A stretch of DNA of 64,000 nt from Candidula unifasciata (GCA_905116865.2 CAJHNH020006935.1:386390-450389); one strand, 5' to 3'; shown: positions 23,852-36,800, counted from the first letter of the stretch. Made by a program: numbers and translations. Notes: generated by a model not told the origin, from the letters alone.

Positions 23852-24194
23852 GGATTCATGGGAGCAGGGCAACATGGATAGTGTTGCGTGGAATGGGAAA
23901 AATTATTGAATGAATAGGGAAAAGGGAGAAAATGATTCCAGACATGGTAAGAGCTGAGCGTGTGATGTGACACGTGTCACGTACATGTGATGACTTTCTT
24001 AACACAAGCCAGTCTTGCTAGTCATACTCGCTATCGCCACAGGCTGTGATTCCCATAGTTCCTGGTAGCCTCTGGAAAGATGGAAAGGTGTCAGCAAAGT
24101 GTTAAAAGATAACACGAAACAAAACAAGATGATAAACAAATTGTAATACACCAATAGGCACTCAAATGCAAAGACAGAAGCAGAGACCCGAAGA
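23852..24194. other. Intergenic, no gene
   Basis: No recognisable feature is seen. Confidence 0.4.
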
Positions 24195-24525
24195 TACGCT
24201 TAACCTTGCATGAGTAGGCAGACAGACCAACTCCACTTGGTGGTGAACTGATGAATGACACGCTGGATGTTCTGAGGGCTCTTTGGGAGCGATTGAACGG
24301 TGCTGAGGTGCAGATAGATCATTACGGTCTGTGGAGAATGGCGCCGCGAGGAGTTACCAGGGGATTTGGGCGGCGCTTAACACTCAGGTGAAAGGCGAGA
24401 GGGATATACAGACAGTTACTGGTACCATCCGAATTGGAACTTTTCGCTTGCTGCTGAAGATGGGGACAGAGCGCTTATGGGGGTGTCACGAGAGCTGTGT
24501 CGATTCTTAATTCAACATTCAACCA
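24195..24525 (+). pseudogene. LINE RNase H C-terminal fragment
   Basis: It aligns with 60990-61320 (+) and with the reverse of 44440-44800: GGCAGACAGA, TGGTGGTGAACTGATGAATG, GGGCTCTTTGGGAGCG, GTACCATCCGAATTGGAACT and CTGCTGAAGATGGGGACAGA. It is frameshifted. Confidence 0.6.
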
Positions 24526-25604
24526 GGCATGCGGCTTTTTGCATGCACTGTTTTTTGTTAAATGACTTCAGGTAGTAGTCTATGGCTGTCAACACAAATG
24601 TGACTCGTATGGCCCTCGCGGGACCCTCAAATTGACATGTCTGGGCTGCTAAGCAACATGTACAGCGAAAGCTGTAATTACTACTCGGGGAATCAGACCA
24701 GTAGCCTCCCTATAACGATGGTGCCTCTTCGGAGGAACCTGTACTCTGAGGCATGGCCAACTGTATACTGCTGAAGAGAGTTTCACCCTAGCAAGGTCTG
24801 TCTATCGTACAGATGTCTATCTATCATGCAGATGAACAAAAACAATGGACGGTATTCACCAATAGCCATTTCACTAGCAACACAGGCTATTGAAATTTAT
24901 ATCAGCCAAGCGTAAATCAAATAACAGACACAAAACTATGTGACCATAATACTCTCGTGTACTAGAAACCTATCATGCACGAAGAAACATCAGCTAGCAG
25001 CAGTAATTTATTACGTTTTATGGATCGACACCCCGTCCTTTCCTTTCCGAGGTATGCATGTTCACCAGCAATCAATATCCACACATCATTGTGCTGTCCG
25101 GGCCGTCGTGCTTGCTGGTCTGCAGACTGAAACAGCTGTAGAACGTCTTGCACTGTGTCGTGTCTTTTCTTCATGTTTGCAGATTTGGCCAGATTGTGCG
25201 TGTTTCGATTTCGTCGTCTGTGGATAGGAAGACACGTTATATTAATTGTGTGCTTAGGGTGCATTTTCGGGGATATGTGGGAGCCAGGGGTATTGTCAGC
25301 GATCTCTTGTCGGCTTGCCGAGAGAAATTGTGTGTGTTTAATAGAAAGTATAAGCATGTGACATCAGTGGTTCAAACACGGAAGACGTTAAAGTCATCGA
25401 CGTCGACTTTATTAGTTGATATATTGCATGTACATAGGGAACGAGCGAATATTATTTTCATAGAGTTGAGAATTAGGCACGCAGGTCCGCCTTTCTTATT
25501 TTAGAAGTAAAATAGATTTCCAGTCCTTACCGACTTTGTCTTTGTCTAAAAAGTTGTTTTTCTTACCTTGTATTTCACAACCCTGGATTTGAATCATTGT
25601 GTGG
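24526..25604. other. Intergenic; open frames without recognisable domain
   Basis: Overlapping + and - frames of 95-131 codons (24940-25504) have no motif and mutually contradict each other. I see nothing to support a gene. Confidence 0.35.
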
Positions 25605-25685
25605 GAGCTGCCTTGGTGTAGCTGTTAGCCCCCTCGCCTACCGATCCGAAGATCGTGGGTTCAGGTCCTGACAGAGCCGGAACTT
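25605..25685 (+). other. tRNA-like SINE head
   Basis: It has GCCTTGGTGTAGCTGTTAGC, an anticodon-like region, and GTGGGTTCAGGTCC. Some cloverleaf character remains but the acceptor stem does not close convincingly, and poly-A-like sequence follows. Confidence 0.45.
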
Positions 25686-25713
25686 TTAAAAAAATCACCT
25701 TTCTGGCTTAATT

Positions 25714-25866
25714 GTATGCAGATTGTTGGTTCCTTGCCTCTCAGGCAGATGCATTCCGACTTCGAAGGAAGATCTCAATTAGTCGACTTTTACGACATGC
25801 TTGTTGGACAGGCAGTGGGTCTGTTCTTGTTTTCCCCACAATGGGACCCCGGAACCCACACGGGGA
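25714..25866 (-). mobile_element. SINE-like family A, 5' half, reverse
   Basis: It has TGTATGCAGATTGTTGGTTC, CTCTCAGGCAGATGCATTCC and CGGAACCCACACGGGG. The (GAA) side is missing. Confidence 0.7.
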
Positions 25867-25978
25867 TAAAATTAATTAATACTGGCTGATGTAATTTTAA
25901 ACAGTAAGGGCATCGGGGTTTTATATAGTCAGGGGCCTAATCAAGTCTCAAATACCGCCACCCAACAAACTTGCATAC

Positions 25979-26516
25979 AACATTGACTTACGAGCACTAG
26001 ACCTTGAAAACTCCCATACAACATTGACTTACGAGCACTAGACCTTGAAAACTCCCATACAACATTGACTTACGAGCACTAGACCTTGAAAACTCCCATA
26101 CAACATTGACTTACGAGCACTAGACCTTGAAAACTCCCATACAACATTGACTTGCGAGCACTAGACCTTGAAAACTCCCATACAACATTGACTTACGAGC
26201 ACTAGACCTTGAAAACTCCCATACAACATTGACTTACGAGCACTAGACCTTGAAAACTCCCATACAACATTGACTTACGAGCACTAGACCTTGAAAACTC
26301 CATACAACATTGACTTACGAGCACTAGACCTTGAAAACTCCCATACAACATTGACTTACGAGCACTAGACCTTGAAAACTCCCATACAACATTGACTTAC
26401 GAGCACTAGACCTTGAAAACTCCCATACAACATTGACTTACTAGCACTAGACCTTGAAAACTCCCATACAACATTGACTTACGAGCACTAGACCTTGAAA
26501 ACTCCCATTCAACATT
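25979..26516. repeat. 41-bp minisatellite, ~13 copies
   Basis: The unit contains CATTGACTTACGAGCACTAG and ACCTTGAAAACTCCCATAC. Copies are nearly identical (single changes at 26152, 26442 and 26511; one base lost near 26299), so the array is young. Confidence 0.97.
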
Positions 26517-26544
26517 GACACGTAACGTGTGATTAGTGATTAGT

Positions 26545-26700
26545 AATTAGTAATTTGAAAGGATTATCATCACAGCACTCTGGACAGATCCATAGGTGCT
26601 CCGATCTCCTCCTCAATAGCCCCACAAGTGTAAAACGACTGATGACGCCTGTTCTGTGTTGGTTAATGAAACGTCTTGTCCTCTTAGTGAAATTTTCATT
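26545..26700 (-). pseudogene. LINE C-terminal CPECC fragment
   Basis: On the - strand it reads RRFINQHRTGVISRFTLVGL and SEHLWICPECCDDN, matching 17120-17230 (+). It sits between the 41-bp array and a diverged continuation of it. Confidence 0.6.
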
Positions 26701-26734
26701 TTTTTTTTTGCAGTTCCCTATCGTGTAAAAACTT

Positions 26735-26930
26735 GCATACAAAATTGACGCATGATCTGTAAAAACTTGCATACAAAATTGACACGTGACCTGTAAAAAC
26801 TTTGCCTACAACATTGACACGTGACCTGTAAAAACTTGCATACAACATTGACACGTGACCTGTAAAAACTTGCATACATCATTGACATACGACCTTTAAA
26901 AACCTACATACAATATTGACACACGAGTTC
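26735..26930. repeat. Diverged ~37-bp minisatellite related to the 41-bp array
   Basis: Units contain GTAAAAACTTGCATACAA and CATTGACACGTGACC, sharing the ACATTGAC and CATACAA words with the 25979 array. Confidence 0.75.
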
Positions 26931-27145
26931 AGGTGTAATCATGCAGGGTGCGTCACAATATCGCCTTGTGCCGTGGCACCTTTTGTCATGGGTGAAAAGC
27001 GCCCACGCATGCAACCACAGTAGCAACACGCTGAATATCTTGAAAGTTATTCATATGAGGGAGATGTATTTTTGCGTTAATCTCTGGGGTTTCTTTGGCT
27101 ATTTGTTTTGCTGTCAGTCGCATGCGCTGGTCTATTGATCGTCGT

Positions 27146-27190
<45 letters not shown>

Positions 27191-27194
27191 GTAG
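26931..27194. other. Intergenic with (ATC)n
   Basis: A (CAT)n run lies at 27148-27190. No gene is seen. Confidence 0.6.
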
Positions 27195-27660
27195 CAGCTT
27201 AGGATCCCGCTGTCGTGCACATTCATACCCATTGTGTCACTTCAATCCTGTGCGCAACTTCGTGTTGGTCGGCCCCTGTCCCTCCTTCTGAGTACCAAGC
27301 CTTCTGCCAATGTTTCCCCAGTCTCCCTTGGCTAGATATGGCTAACATATTTCAGTTTCCCAGACAAGATGCTGTTTGTTAGCCAATCTTTCTGGATCTT
27401 ATCTTTTAGTGTGTCAATACTATATGTATTTTTTTTTCTTGGTCCATGGCATTCTGAGAATCTACTGCAGTATTTCAGCTTAAAAGCTCAGTTTTCTTTC
27501 TTAATGACTACAAGATAGTCCACGACTCACATCCATATGTTGCTATAGGGAAGATGCATGATGTCAACATTTTGACTTTGATATCCTTGCTGATTCTTAA
27601 CTCTAGACTTTTAATGCTATTTGTTATAAAGAGAATTGTTCGGTCACATGAAAAGACACA
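27195..27660 (-). pseudogene. LINE RT fragment, reverse
   Basis: It shares its layout with 45160-45600 (-): GACAAGATGCTGTTTGTTAGCCAATC-type stretches, GGCATTCTGAGAATC, TATTTCAGCTTAAAA, and AGATAGTCCACGACTC. It is degraded, and the frame is broken several times. Confidence 0.55.
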
Positions 27661-28285
27661 GCAGTCTTTTCTTATTCGCGTTCACCGACTATAAACTCCG
27701 GCGGAAAGCTCAGAATGTTCGTCTACTTCTGGACTTTAGTCTTGTTTCAGAACTTGAGGTTTACCGGCACATTCGTTCCACAGAGCGTGCTTTTTGTGTG
27801 AAAAGGTAAAAGTCGGGAGATGTGAACCAGCGTCATTGCACACGGTTATAAATCATAAGTGCTCTGCCACCAGTACGGACAGCTGATAACAAAATGTCCG
27901 CCTGTGTCGCCGACCGCACGAAGCTTCCTAGCTACAGCGACGTTGCTCCATTTACGTTAGGGTGTCAACTCTAGTACCCATTTCCTAGAGGCTTGGTGAA
28001 TCTGGGAACCGCACTGTTTCGAACACCGGCCGTAGGCTGCAGCGAGTCCCCGCTAGATTGAAAGTGAGTCTCCTATCGACTGCACTAACACAGCTTTTTT
28101 TTTGTATGCTGACTGTTGGTTCGTTGCCTCTCAGGGCAGGTGCACTCTGACTTCTAAGGAATTCTTTAATAAGTCAACTCTTATGACATTTATGTTAGGA
28201 AAGCAGTTAGGCTAGTTATATTCTCTTCCTCTCACTCCCCGCTTTTAACAATGAGACCACGGAACTCACACGGGAGACCATACCA
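27661..28285 (-). mobile_element. Family A element split by a family B SINE
   Basis: The left part (27661-27800) and right part (28103-28285) are the two halves of one reverse family A copy. Between them lies a family B copy (27801-28102). The word TTTTTGT borders both sides and may be its target duplication. Confidence 0.75.
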
Positions 28286-28549
28286 TTTATTAAAAACCAT
28301 ATCGGAGGGAAACTTCGAAGGCAAGGGAGCCATGTAAGTGGGCTGGTAACCTCAAGAGAGGACCATCTTCAGTAATTGTTCCGTGGAACTAATTTTACCC
28401 ATTTTATCTTCTAAGCACCCGAAGAACATTTAAACACACTCACATATCCACTTAAAGTATCATGATTCGAAGCACCGTACACTTTGCAGGGATAGTTAAT
28501 AACACTTAACAATTCACAGCAGCCTGTTTCGAAAATGCGAATAGAATGC
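28286..28549. other. Intergenic before gap
   Basis: Nothing is recognised. Confidence 0.4.
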
Positions 28550-28566
28550 NNNNNNNNNNNNNNNNN
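28550..28566. other. Assembly gap (17 N)
   Basis: It is a run of 17 N. The sequence to its right starts in the middle of an S1 SINE. Confidence 0.99.
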
Positions 28567-28650
28567 TGTACCGATTGGTCAATAAAAATATAAATCTAAC
28601 CCTATATGACCTATACGCCTGAGGGCGTGAAAAAAGGACCTTTACTGTTA
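28567..28650 (+). mobile_element. SINE family S1, 3' end only
   Basis: CGATTGGTCAATAAAAATA, ACCTATACGCCTGAGGGCG and GACCTTTACTG form the S1 tail, cut on the left by the gap. Confidence 0.75.
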
Positions 28651-28871
28651 CTTATTTCACTGTCAGCAGAAAGTAGAAGGAAGAAGGTCGCGGAGGGGAG
28701 AGGAAAAATGAGGGGGGGGGGGGGCTGAAGAGAATAAGTGGGGGACATACCGTCTCCAGCTCTTCCCTCCCCCTCTTTTTGAATGAAAGATGAGTACTCT
28801 GAAAGCCATATGTAAGGCGGGCCCGCGTGCCCAATTAATGACCTGTCGAAAACAAAGTTCTTTCGTTTGCG

Positions 28872-28957
<86 letters not shown>

Positions 28958-29187
28958 ATGTATTTCAGTGTCACTTCAGTGTACATTGATTTCCATGGCT
29001 TAAGCTGTGGGGGGCTAGCTCACTCTTCGCCTTTTGTGTGTACATGGCAACAGCTGTGGTCGTATGGCACATTTGATTTGATACTTATCATTCCTGTCTG
29101 ATTTGTACAGTTTTCTCACACTCTGGTTTTTGAACGGCTTGCCGTCTTCAGAGTTTTTGTAAATGGCTGCTTTCGTTCGGGACCGTC
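28651..29187. other. Intergenic with (CT)n and a retroelement 3' tail
   Basis: GTAAGGCGGGCCCGCGTGCC at 28812 is the dispersed 3' tail. A (CT)n tract at 28877-28957 follows it. No gene is seen. Confidence 0.6.
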
Positions 29188-29195
29188 CTCTACTT

Positions 29196-29635
29196 CAGAG
29201 GTTCTCAAACTTTTTTCGCCGCGGCACCCTTGTCGGGCAAACATTTTTCGTGGCACACCTACCCTTTAAAGCGTTTTGAATACCTAGGAAAAGAAGAAAA
29301 ACAGTGCAAATTTTATGTTCACTTGTCTGTAATGCGGTAATTGAAGATGTTTGCGTGAATTTTTCACTATTTTCTTGTTTGTGGTAAGTTTAGTTAACTG
29401 TGCCCTCAAATGATATGAAGATTGCTCCCGTATATGTTTTTTCACCTCATGTAAGCGTACTTGGAGAATGCCCTACCGCCTTGCCAATAGCATTGTTTTC
29501 TGAATACACCTGCCTGCAGAACTCTTCTTGGCTTCCTTTATGGTATTTCTGTTTTAAACTGATGTCTTCACAGATCTCAAGCAGATTTGTAAAATGTCTT
29601 GAATACTGCCGCGACACCCACTTTGAGAACCGCTG
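29196..29635. mobile_element. hAT-type MITE with intact 8-bp target duplication
   Basis: The ends are CAGAGGTTCTCAAACTTT and CACTTTGAGAACCGCTG, a clear inverted pair. The 8 bases CTCTACTT stand directly before (29188-29195) and after (29636-29643) the element. An 8-bp duplication plus CAGNGGTTCT ends is the hAT superfamily signature. The element is 440 bp, with no transposase frame. Confidence 0.9.
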
Positions 29636-29645
29636 CTCTACTTAA

Positions 29646-31003
29646 TGGCACACTGGAAAGATTTGGACTGCACGTTGGCTTTCATCAAGGCTACTACTGG
29701 CACACTGGGAAGATTTGGACTGCACGTTGGCTTTCATCAAGGCTACTACTGGCACACTGGAAAGATTTGGACTGCACGTTGGCTTTCATCAAGGCTACTA
29801 CTGGCACACTAGGAAGATTTGGACTGCACGTTGGCTTTCATCAAGGCTACTACTGGCACACTGGAAAGATTTGGACTGCACGTTGGCTTTCATCAAGGCT
29901 ACTACTGGCACACTGGGAAGATTTGGACTGCACGTTGGCTTTCATCAAGGCTACTACTGGCACACTGGAAAGATTTGGACTGCACGTTGGCTTTAATCAA
30001 GGCTACTACTGGCACACTGGAAAGATTTGGACTGCACGTTGGCTTTAATCAAGGCTACTACTGGCACACTGGGAAGATTTGGACTGCACGTTGGCTTTCA
30101 TCAAGGCTACTACTGGCACACTGGAAAGATTTGGACTGCACGTTGGCTTTCATCAAGGCTACTACTGGCACACTGGGAAGATTTGGACTGCACGTTGGCT
30201 TTCATCAAGGCTACTACTGGCACACTGGGAAGATTTGGACTGCACGTTGGCTTTCATCAAGGCTACTACTGGCACACTAGGAAGATTTGGACTGCACGTT
30301 GGCTTTCATCAAGGCTACTACTGGCACACTGGAAAGATTTGGACTGCAACGTTGGCTTTCATCAAGGCTACTACTGGCACACTGGGAAGATTTGGACTGC
30401 ACGTTGGCTTTCATCAAGGCTACTACTGGCACACTGGAAAGATTTGGACTGCACGTTGGCTTTCATCAAGGCTACTACTGGCACACTGGGAAGATTTGGA
30501 CTGCACGTTGGCTTTCATCAAGGCTACTACTGGCACACTGGAAAGATTTGGACTGCACGTTGGCTTTAATCAAGGCTACTACTGGCACACTGGAAAGATT
30601 TGGACTGCACGTTGGCTTTCATCAAGGCTACTACTGGCACACTGGAAAGATTTGGACTGCACGTTGGCTTTAATCAAGGCTACTACTGGCACACTGGAAA
30701 GATTTGGACTGCACGTTGGCTTTCATCAAGGCTACTACTGGCACACTGGAAAGATTTGGATTGCACGTTGGCTTTAATCAAGGCTACTACTGGCACACTG
30801 GAAAGATTTGGACTGCACGTTGGCTTTCATCAAGGCTACTACTGGCACACTGGAAAGATTTGGACTGCACGTTGGCTTTCATCAAGGCTACTACTGGCAC
30901 ACTGGAAAGATTTGGACTGCACGTTGGCTTTAATCAAGGCTACTACTGGCACACTGGGAAGATTTGGACTGCACGATGGCTTTCATCAAGGCTACTACTG
31001 GCC
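29646..31003. repeat. 52-bp minisatellite, ~26 copies
   Basis: The unit is CTGGCACACTGGAAAGATTT, then GGACTGCACGTTGGCTTTCA, then TCAAGGCTACTA. Variants are GGAAAG/GGGAAG, TTTCATC/TTTAATC, and one extra A at about 30349. Since 52 is not a multiple of 3 and the unit has no stop in any + frame, long overlapping open frames arise in all three frames. They are not genes. Confidence 0.97.
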
Positions 31004-31566
31004 TCCTGGTGTAAGGTTTTTTAACAGAAGGATCGACGAAGAAGAAGAAGATTGGAGCCCCGTAGAATAGCAGTTGCTAGACGATTGTCAGGCGGCCCGA
31101 ACGTATTGGGTTTGAATCCACAATAAGGCGGGTTTATATAAAAAAAACAAAAAAAAAACGAAAAGACCTGTTGCACATTTCTGGGAACATGTCTTGGTGT
31201 CCATGTGTGGGCTGGGTCTACCTGGGAGTCCTGGTTAGTTTTAATACCTGCCTCGTTGGGGAGTCGAACACATTACTTCAGGCCTGGGCGATGGCGAACA
31301 TCTTTCCCCCTAACATGCAGCAGTAAAGCCAGATTGCATGCAACAAATCATCATCCTCATTATAATAATGATCTTCTTCTTCTTCTCCTCTCTCTAGCTC
31401 CTCCTCTTCTCTTCTGTCTTCTTCTTTCTGCCTAAAATGACTTTGGCTAATTGTATTGTGGTATACAGTTAGGCTGCGATATGTACCTCTTTCAGCCCAA
31501 CACATCTGATTTGACGAATCATTAATTAGTCGCTGTTTGCTACATGCTTGTTAAGTGACAATTGTT

Positions 31567-31610
<44 letters not shown>

Positions 31611-31914
31611 TCCTTTTTAAACCCTCCCTCTCCCAAAAAGTCACCTAGAAACTGTTGCGTGAATGTCATTCTGATTAGGGAGGGTCACTGGAGCTTGCTT
31701 ACCTATTTCATGACGGAAACGCACTCTTGTTTCATAAATGGACTTTACATGCATATTTGTTGATATTGTTGTTGCTTGATTTGTTGAAAAAGACTGTGGC
31801 CGAAACGTCTGGTTGTAACTAAGCACGTATATTTTCCTTCCTTTCGTCCGAACTTCAAAGTTTATGTTATGTTAGTTTATTTTGTGATGCCAGCTTGACC
31901 CATTTTCTAACACA
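31004..31914. other. Intergenic; tRNA-like head and poly-C tract
   Basis: A tRNA-like SINE head lies at 31058-31125 (ending GGGTTTGAATCC) and poly-C at 31571-31609. No gene is seen. Confidence 0.5.
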
Positions 31915-31951
31915 GACAGTTGTTTTCTCATATGGACATTCATTCTCTAAC

Positions 31952-32008
<57 letters not shown>

Positions 32009-32560
32009 TTCTCTCAAACGAACACCCATTATTTCACAGAGACTTGAATGTCACATGGACACCCATTCTCTCATTACACGGACACCAATTTTCTCACACA
32101 TTGTCTCATACGGTCACACATACTGTCACAAAGGCACCCACGCGAACATCCGTTCTCTCACACAGATACACGTGCTCTTATGTGGACACATGTGTTCTCA
32201 CACAGACATCTGTTTTTTTTTAAATACAGACATCGGTTCAATTATACAGACACCCATTTTCTCATACAGATATCTGTTCTGTTATACAGACACCCATTTT
32301 CTCACACAGACATTTGTTCTATTATACAGACATCTGTTCAATTATACAGACACCCATTTTCTCACACAGACGCCAATGTTCTCACACAGACACTCATTTA
32401 GTAACGCAGACACGTATTTTCTCACATGGACATAAGTCACACACACGCACCCATTCTTTCACACAGATATGTTATTTTCTCACATGAACACCTATTTTCT
32501 CACACGGGCACTTATTATCTCTCTCTCTCTCTCTCTCATGTACACACACCCATTCACTCA
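31915..32560. repeat. (CT)n and ~24-bp degenerate ACAGACA satellite
   Basis: The CT run (31953-32003) is followed by repeated ACACCCATTTTCTCACACAG-type units with many variants. The His/Thr-rich frames are low-complexity. Confidence 0.85.
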
Positions 32561-33833
32561 CAAGGACACCACTTCTCTCAGACACCCACCCCTTAAATCA
32601 AAACACAAAACACATTCTGTTGTGTTATCTCTGTGTTCTCCACATACCAAGCATTCAACACACACCTCATGATAGGTCAACAAGTATAGAACCCTTTGCT
32701 TTTATGAATCTCCTTACGCCCCGATATATGTGTGCACAGACCACCACATCGAAGCGTCAACCATGTGTGCACATACCACACTAAAGCTATAACCAATCAA
32801 CATATTTATCCGCTTGGGACAGCTGCTTGCTAACGTAACGTTGCCGATAATCCCATTTCGTAGAATATATTGTGCCTCTGCAGTTTGCCCTGATGGGGAC
32901 CCTTGGATTTACACAGTTTCTTTGTTGTGGATTATTTCTAGTGAGTTAGATATTCTTTACAGGACGTCGAAGACTAACCCAGTATTTGTGGTTTTACTAG
33001 AAGTTTCGCTAGAGAAAGAGACTTTCGATCGTGTTGCTAGAAGAGGGACGTTCTGTAAAGGACATGCTAATTGATGATGATGATGATGAGTTCATGTTCG
33101 GCAACAGATCATGCTGTTATAGATATAAACGTGAAGCTGTCTGCTGCCCAATCCTGTCATATGAACCAAGTGTTTGATATATAATTATACATTTTTAAGT
33201 TCCTGGGTTATAAAATTATAAATAATTTTTTGATGCCTAACTGAAAGTAGTATTGTCAATACTACTACTGAAACCAATAATAAAGCGAGTGTGAATATGC
33301 AGGTTAAGGATTTTACGCCAGTTTTGAAGTAGTAGCGTGGCCTTTAGAACCTATTAGAAAGTCAGTTTATATTTATTGGTTCTTATGGGCACACCAAGAG
33401 CAAATGTCATCGTAAACTTTGTAAAGATCTACTAGTGGCTAAGTACTTCAGATTTCGGCATTTTATAATTATATTGTCATCTTAAACCGTTTAAGGATCT
33501 ACTTGTGGCACATTACATACGATTTCGACATTTTTTAGAATGTTCACATTCTTTTGACTGCTTCAAGCCTGCATTCAAAGCAGCAAGTGCGTGTCCTTTT
33601 TTAGCAAGCTCCTTTTCATTATACCAGTCTGACATAAGAGACGGTCAGTAGCTTACTGACCGAGGGCATAGCCATTGGGAGTCTCTAGAAATTACACGTC
33701 TCTCTACCATGAGAAGAGAAGGTGAAGACAAATCAGAGGGACAAAGGATATCCTGTGCATATATTTTATAGGTTTTATGGACAGAAACTGATGTGAACAC
33801 ACAGCTAACAGTAACAGGCAACTGTATGTGGAC
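32561..33833. other. CAMSAP: Region upstream of the CAMSAP gene
   Basis: This should hold the 5' UTR, further 5' exons or a promoter, but I see no clear TATA box or initiator. The reading frame of exon 1 is open back to a TGA at 33789, with AG dinucleotides at 33803-33817 that could be acceptors, so an upstream coding exon cannot be excluded. An 86-codon frame at 32814-33074 has no recognisable domain. Confidence 0.35.
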
Positions 33834-36800
33834 ATGGAAGTTCATGATTTTCGTATTGCTCTTGCTGATGGTGATGAGGACGAGGAATTCCTGTCATGTG
33901 ACGAAGGTGAAGAGGAAGAACTTCCAGCGTTTTCGGCAACTTTCGAAGATATTTTTGGTATTTCCAGAGCAGGGATTGTGGTTGGTCTTCCGTGCCATGA
34001 GGCTGTCCGAAGAAAAGAAAGCTGGTATGAGAAAGACAGTCTGGGTAACGATGCCAGAACATTGCTGGACACAGGTGGTCAGAGGGATGCCTTGCTGACC
34101 ACTCCATCCCTTGATGATGCTAGAGATGACAACACAGGAGGTGGCTGTATACCCAGCCAGGACACACAGTCTGCAGATCGGAGCAGGATGAGATCTCTGT
34201 CTCACGCTTACAACAGGGTCTCCAAGTGGACTGATGGTGGAAAGCTGTGGAGTCTTGATGAAGAAGAGGAAGATGCAGAAGAGGAGAGTGATGAGGATGA
34301 TTATGAGTTCTTTGACTCCAGAAGCAGTGTTTCTAGAATACAGTCAGTTGATGCGGGCCATATCAGCATGTGTGAAGCATTGCAGAGGCATGACCAGAAG
34401 AGAAGTCCCGACAGAGAATTTGATGGACAGTTTTTACAGTTCCGGAATTCTGAAGAGAAGGTCAAGGAATCAGATTTTGCTGAAACTGACCAGTTTAAGA
34501 AGTTGCTTATAACTGAAGTTGACCATATGAACAGTTTAGACAGTGCTGCAAATGAATCTGTTGATTCACATATCACTGAAGCTACTCAGGCTAGCAATTC
34601 AGATGTTGAAGATAACCATGCCAAAAATCCAGATGTCAGTTGTCAGGTTGAGAAATCATATATTACTGATGTTGACTGTGTAAAAAGTGTTTTTATTCAT
34701 GTTGATGGAGATATTACTGAAGTTGCTCATTTTAAAGATTCAAATGTTGAAAGCAAGAATTTAGATATTGCTGAAGTTGAAAGTGTTACAAATTCAAATG
34801 TTGAAGTTGACGAAACAAAGTATTTATATATTACTGATGTTGCTCAAGTTAAGAGTTTAAATGTTGAAGATGGTACAACAAAAAATTCAGATGTCACCGA
34901 TCTTGTTAAGAATTCAATTATCACTGAAGATGCTCCTGTTGTTTCAAAAGTCACTGAAGTTGATGGTTTAAAATGCTCAGACGGTGAAGGTAATCTAGCC
35001 GTGAATTTGGATTACTCTGAAATTGATCATTCTAGTTCAGATATTACCCAAGTTGCCTTCATGGAGAATTCATCTACTGAAGATAATGATATCAAGAATT
35101 CAGCTGCTGTTGAAGTTGACAACATGAAGAATTCTGTTAAGGATGAAATTGGCTATGTGAACACTTCAGATATTACTGAAATTGACAGAGTTAATTTAGA
35201 CATCACTGCTGTTGATCAGGTTCATTCAGATAAGACTGAGGTTTTCAGTGTTATCAATGCAGATGATGATGATGATGATCAAGCCAAAAAATCAGCTATC
35301 ACTAAACTTGATTGTGTTAGTTCAAATGTTGCTGAAATTGCCCATGTTAAAATGCCAAATGCTGAAGATCACAAAACCAAGAATTCAAATGACACTGAAT
35401 TTGATTATGTTGAGAATTCTGATATTACCAAAGAAGGTGGAAGTAGGAATTTGGATAAACAAGACATCAGCCAAGTAGAGGAACCAGATGTAAAAGAAGT
35501 AGATCATGTGGCTCTCTGTGAGAAAACTGATGACAGTTTTGCAGAATTCTCTCCTGTGGGGCAAAACAATAATCTTCTAAGTGTAGCACAGCCAGAAGTA
35601 GAGCACAACATGATTCAGAAGGATGTAACTTCCAGCAGTGAGACTCTGGTTTGTCTTTCTGTGGAAGATGTGAAACTGATGGATTCCTTACTTTCAGAAA
35701 CTGTAGATTTGCAGTTAGTCCCCACAGAGCATGGGTTTGATTCCACTGCCTCAATGAAGACAAATATTACAATACCAAAAGTTATTGATGAACCCACATC
35801 ATTATCATCAGGCAGATCAGCTTTGGGTTCAAGTAAGTCCTTAGAGTGCCTTCATCCTGAAGCAGAAGTTCCTGCAGTTCTTTCAGCAGAACAAGTGCCT
35901 GTTGAATCATCAGCATGTCTAGAAAATGATACTGAACCCACAAGGTATTTATCAGATCATTCAAAAGTAGCAGTGCTCCTAGCCTGTTCAGATTCCCCAG
36001 AGATTACTGTGGATAGACCACCAGATATGGTTTTATCAGATATCATGATAGATATGATTAACAAGCCAATTACACCAACAGCACATCTGGATAATGATAC
36101 TGAAAATGCTAGAGAGTTATCAGAATGGTCACAAGCATCAGTGCTGAGAGCCACTCCAGAATCTCCAAAGACTACAGATGTCACAGAAGGGCAAACAAAT
36201 CCTCTAGAAGCGTTATCTTTGGAAGCAGGTTTAGTAGCTGCAGCAGATGTAGGGTTTGACTGTTTAAACACAGAATCAGGTGTGTTGGAAACTGCAGCTA
36301 GTGAGCCACATTCACTCATTAGATCAGTGAGAGCTGATGTGAAGCTTGAAACATCAGAGGCAAACTTACAACATTTAAATGAAGTCAGTGCACCAGTTGT
36401 TACAGATGTCCTGAATTCTGGTATTTATCTTGCGGACAGAGAAGTCAACTTTTCTAAGGTGTTTAGTGATACACTTTCTAACTTGCCTGTCCTGAATAAT
36501 GAGGAGCAAATATTTATTAACTGTTCAGTGGCATCACCAAGCTCATCGTTAAATCAACTTCATGAAACATTGCTAGAATCTCCAGCTGTAACAAGCTCAT
36601 CATCAAATCAGCTTCATGAAACATTGCTAGAATCTCCAGCTGTAACAAGCTCATCATTAAATCAACTTCATGAAACATTGCTAAAATCTCCAGCTGTAAC
36701 AAGCTCATCATTAAATCAACTTCATGAAACATTGCTAGAATCTCCAGCTGTAACAAGCTCATCATTAAATCAACTTCATGAAACATTGCTAGAATCTCCA

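Noticed and set aside
24940..25504. Overlapping frames of 95-131 codons on both strands
   Set aside because: No motif is seen, and frames on both strands are about equally open.
25979..26516. CRISPR-like array
   Set aside because: Units are contiguous direct repeats with no variable spacers, and the sequence is from an animal genome.
29599..31070. Several overlapping 90-230-residue repeat proteins
   Set aside because: They are frame-rotated readings of one 52-bp minisatellite; no single frame is kept.
32814..33074. Possible upstream CAMSAP exon or small gene
   Set aside because: No CAMSAP-like or other domain is visible, and no clear splice sites frame it.
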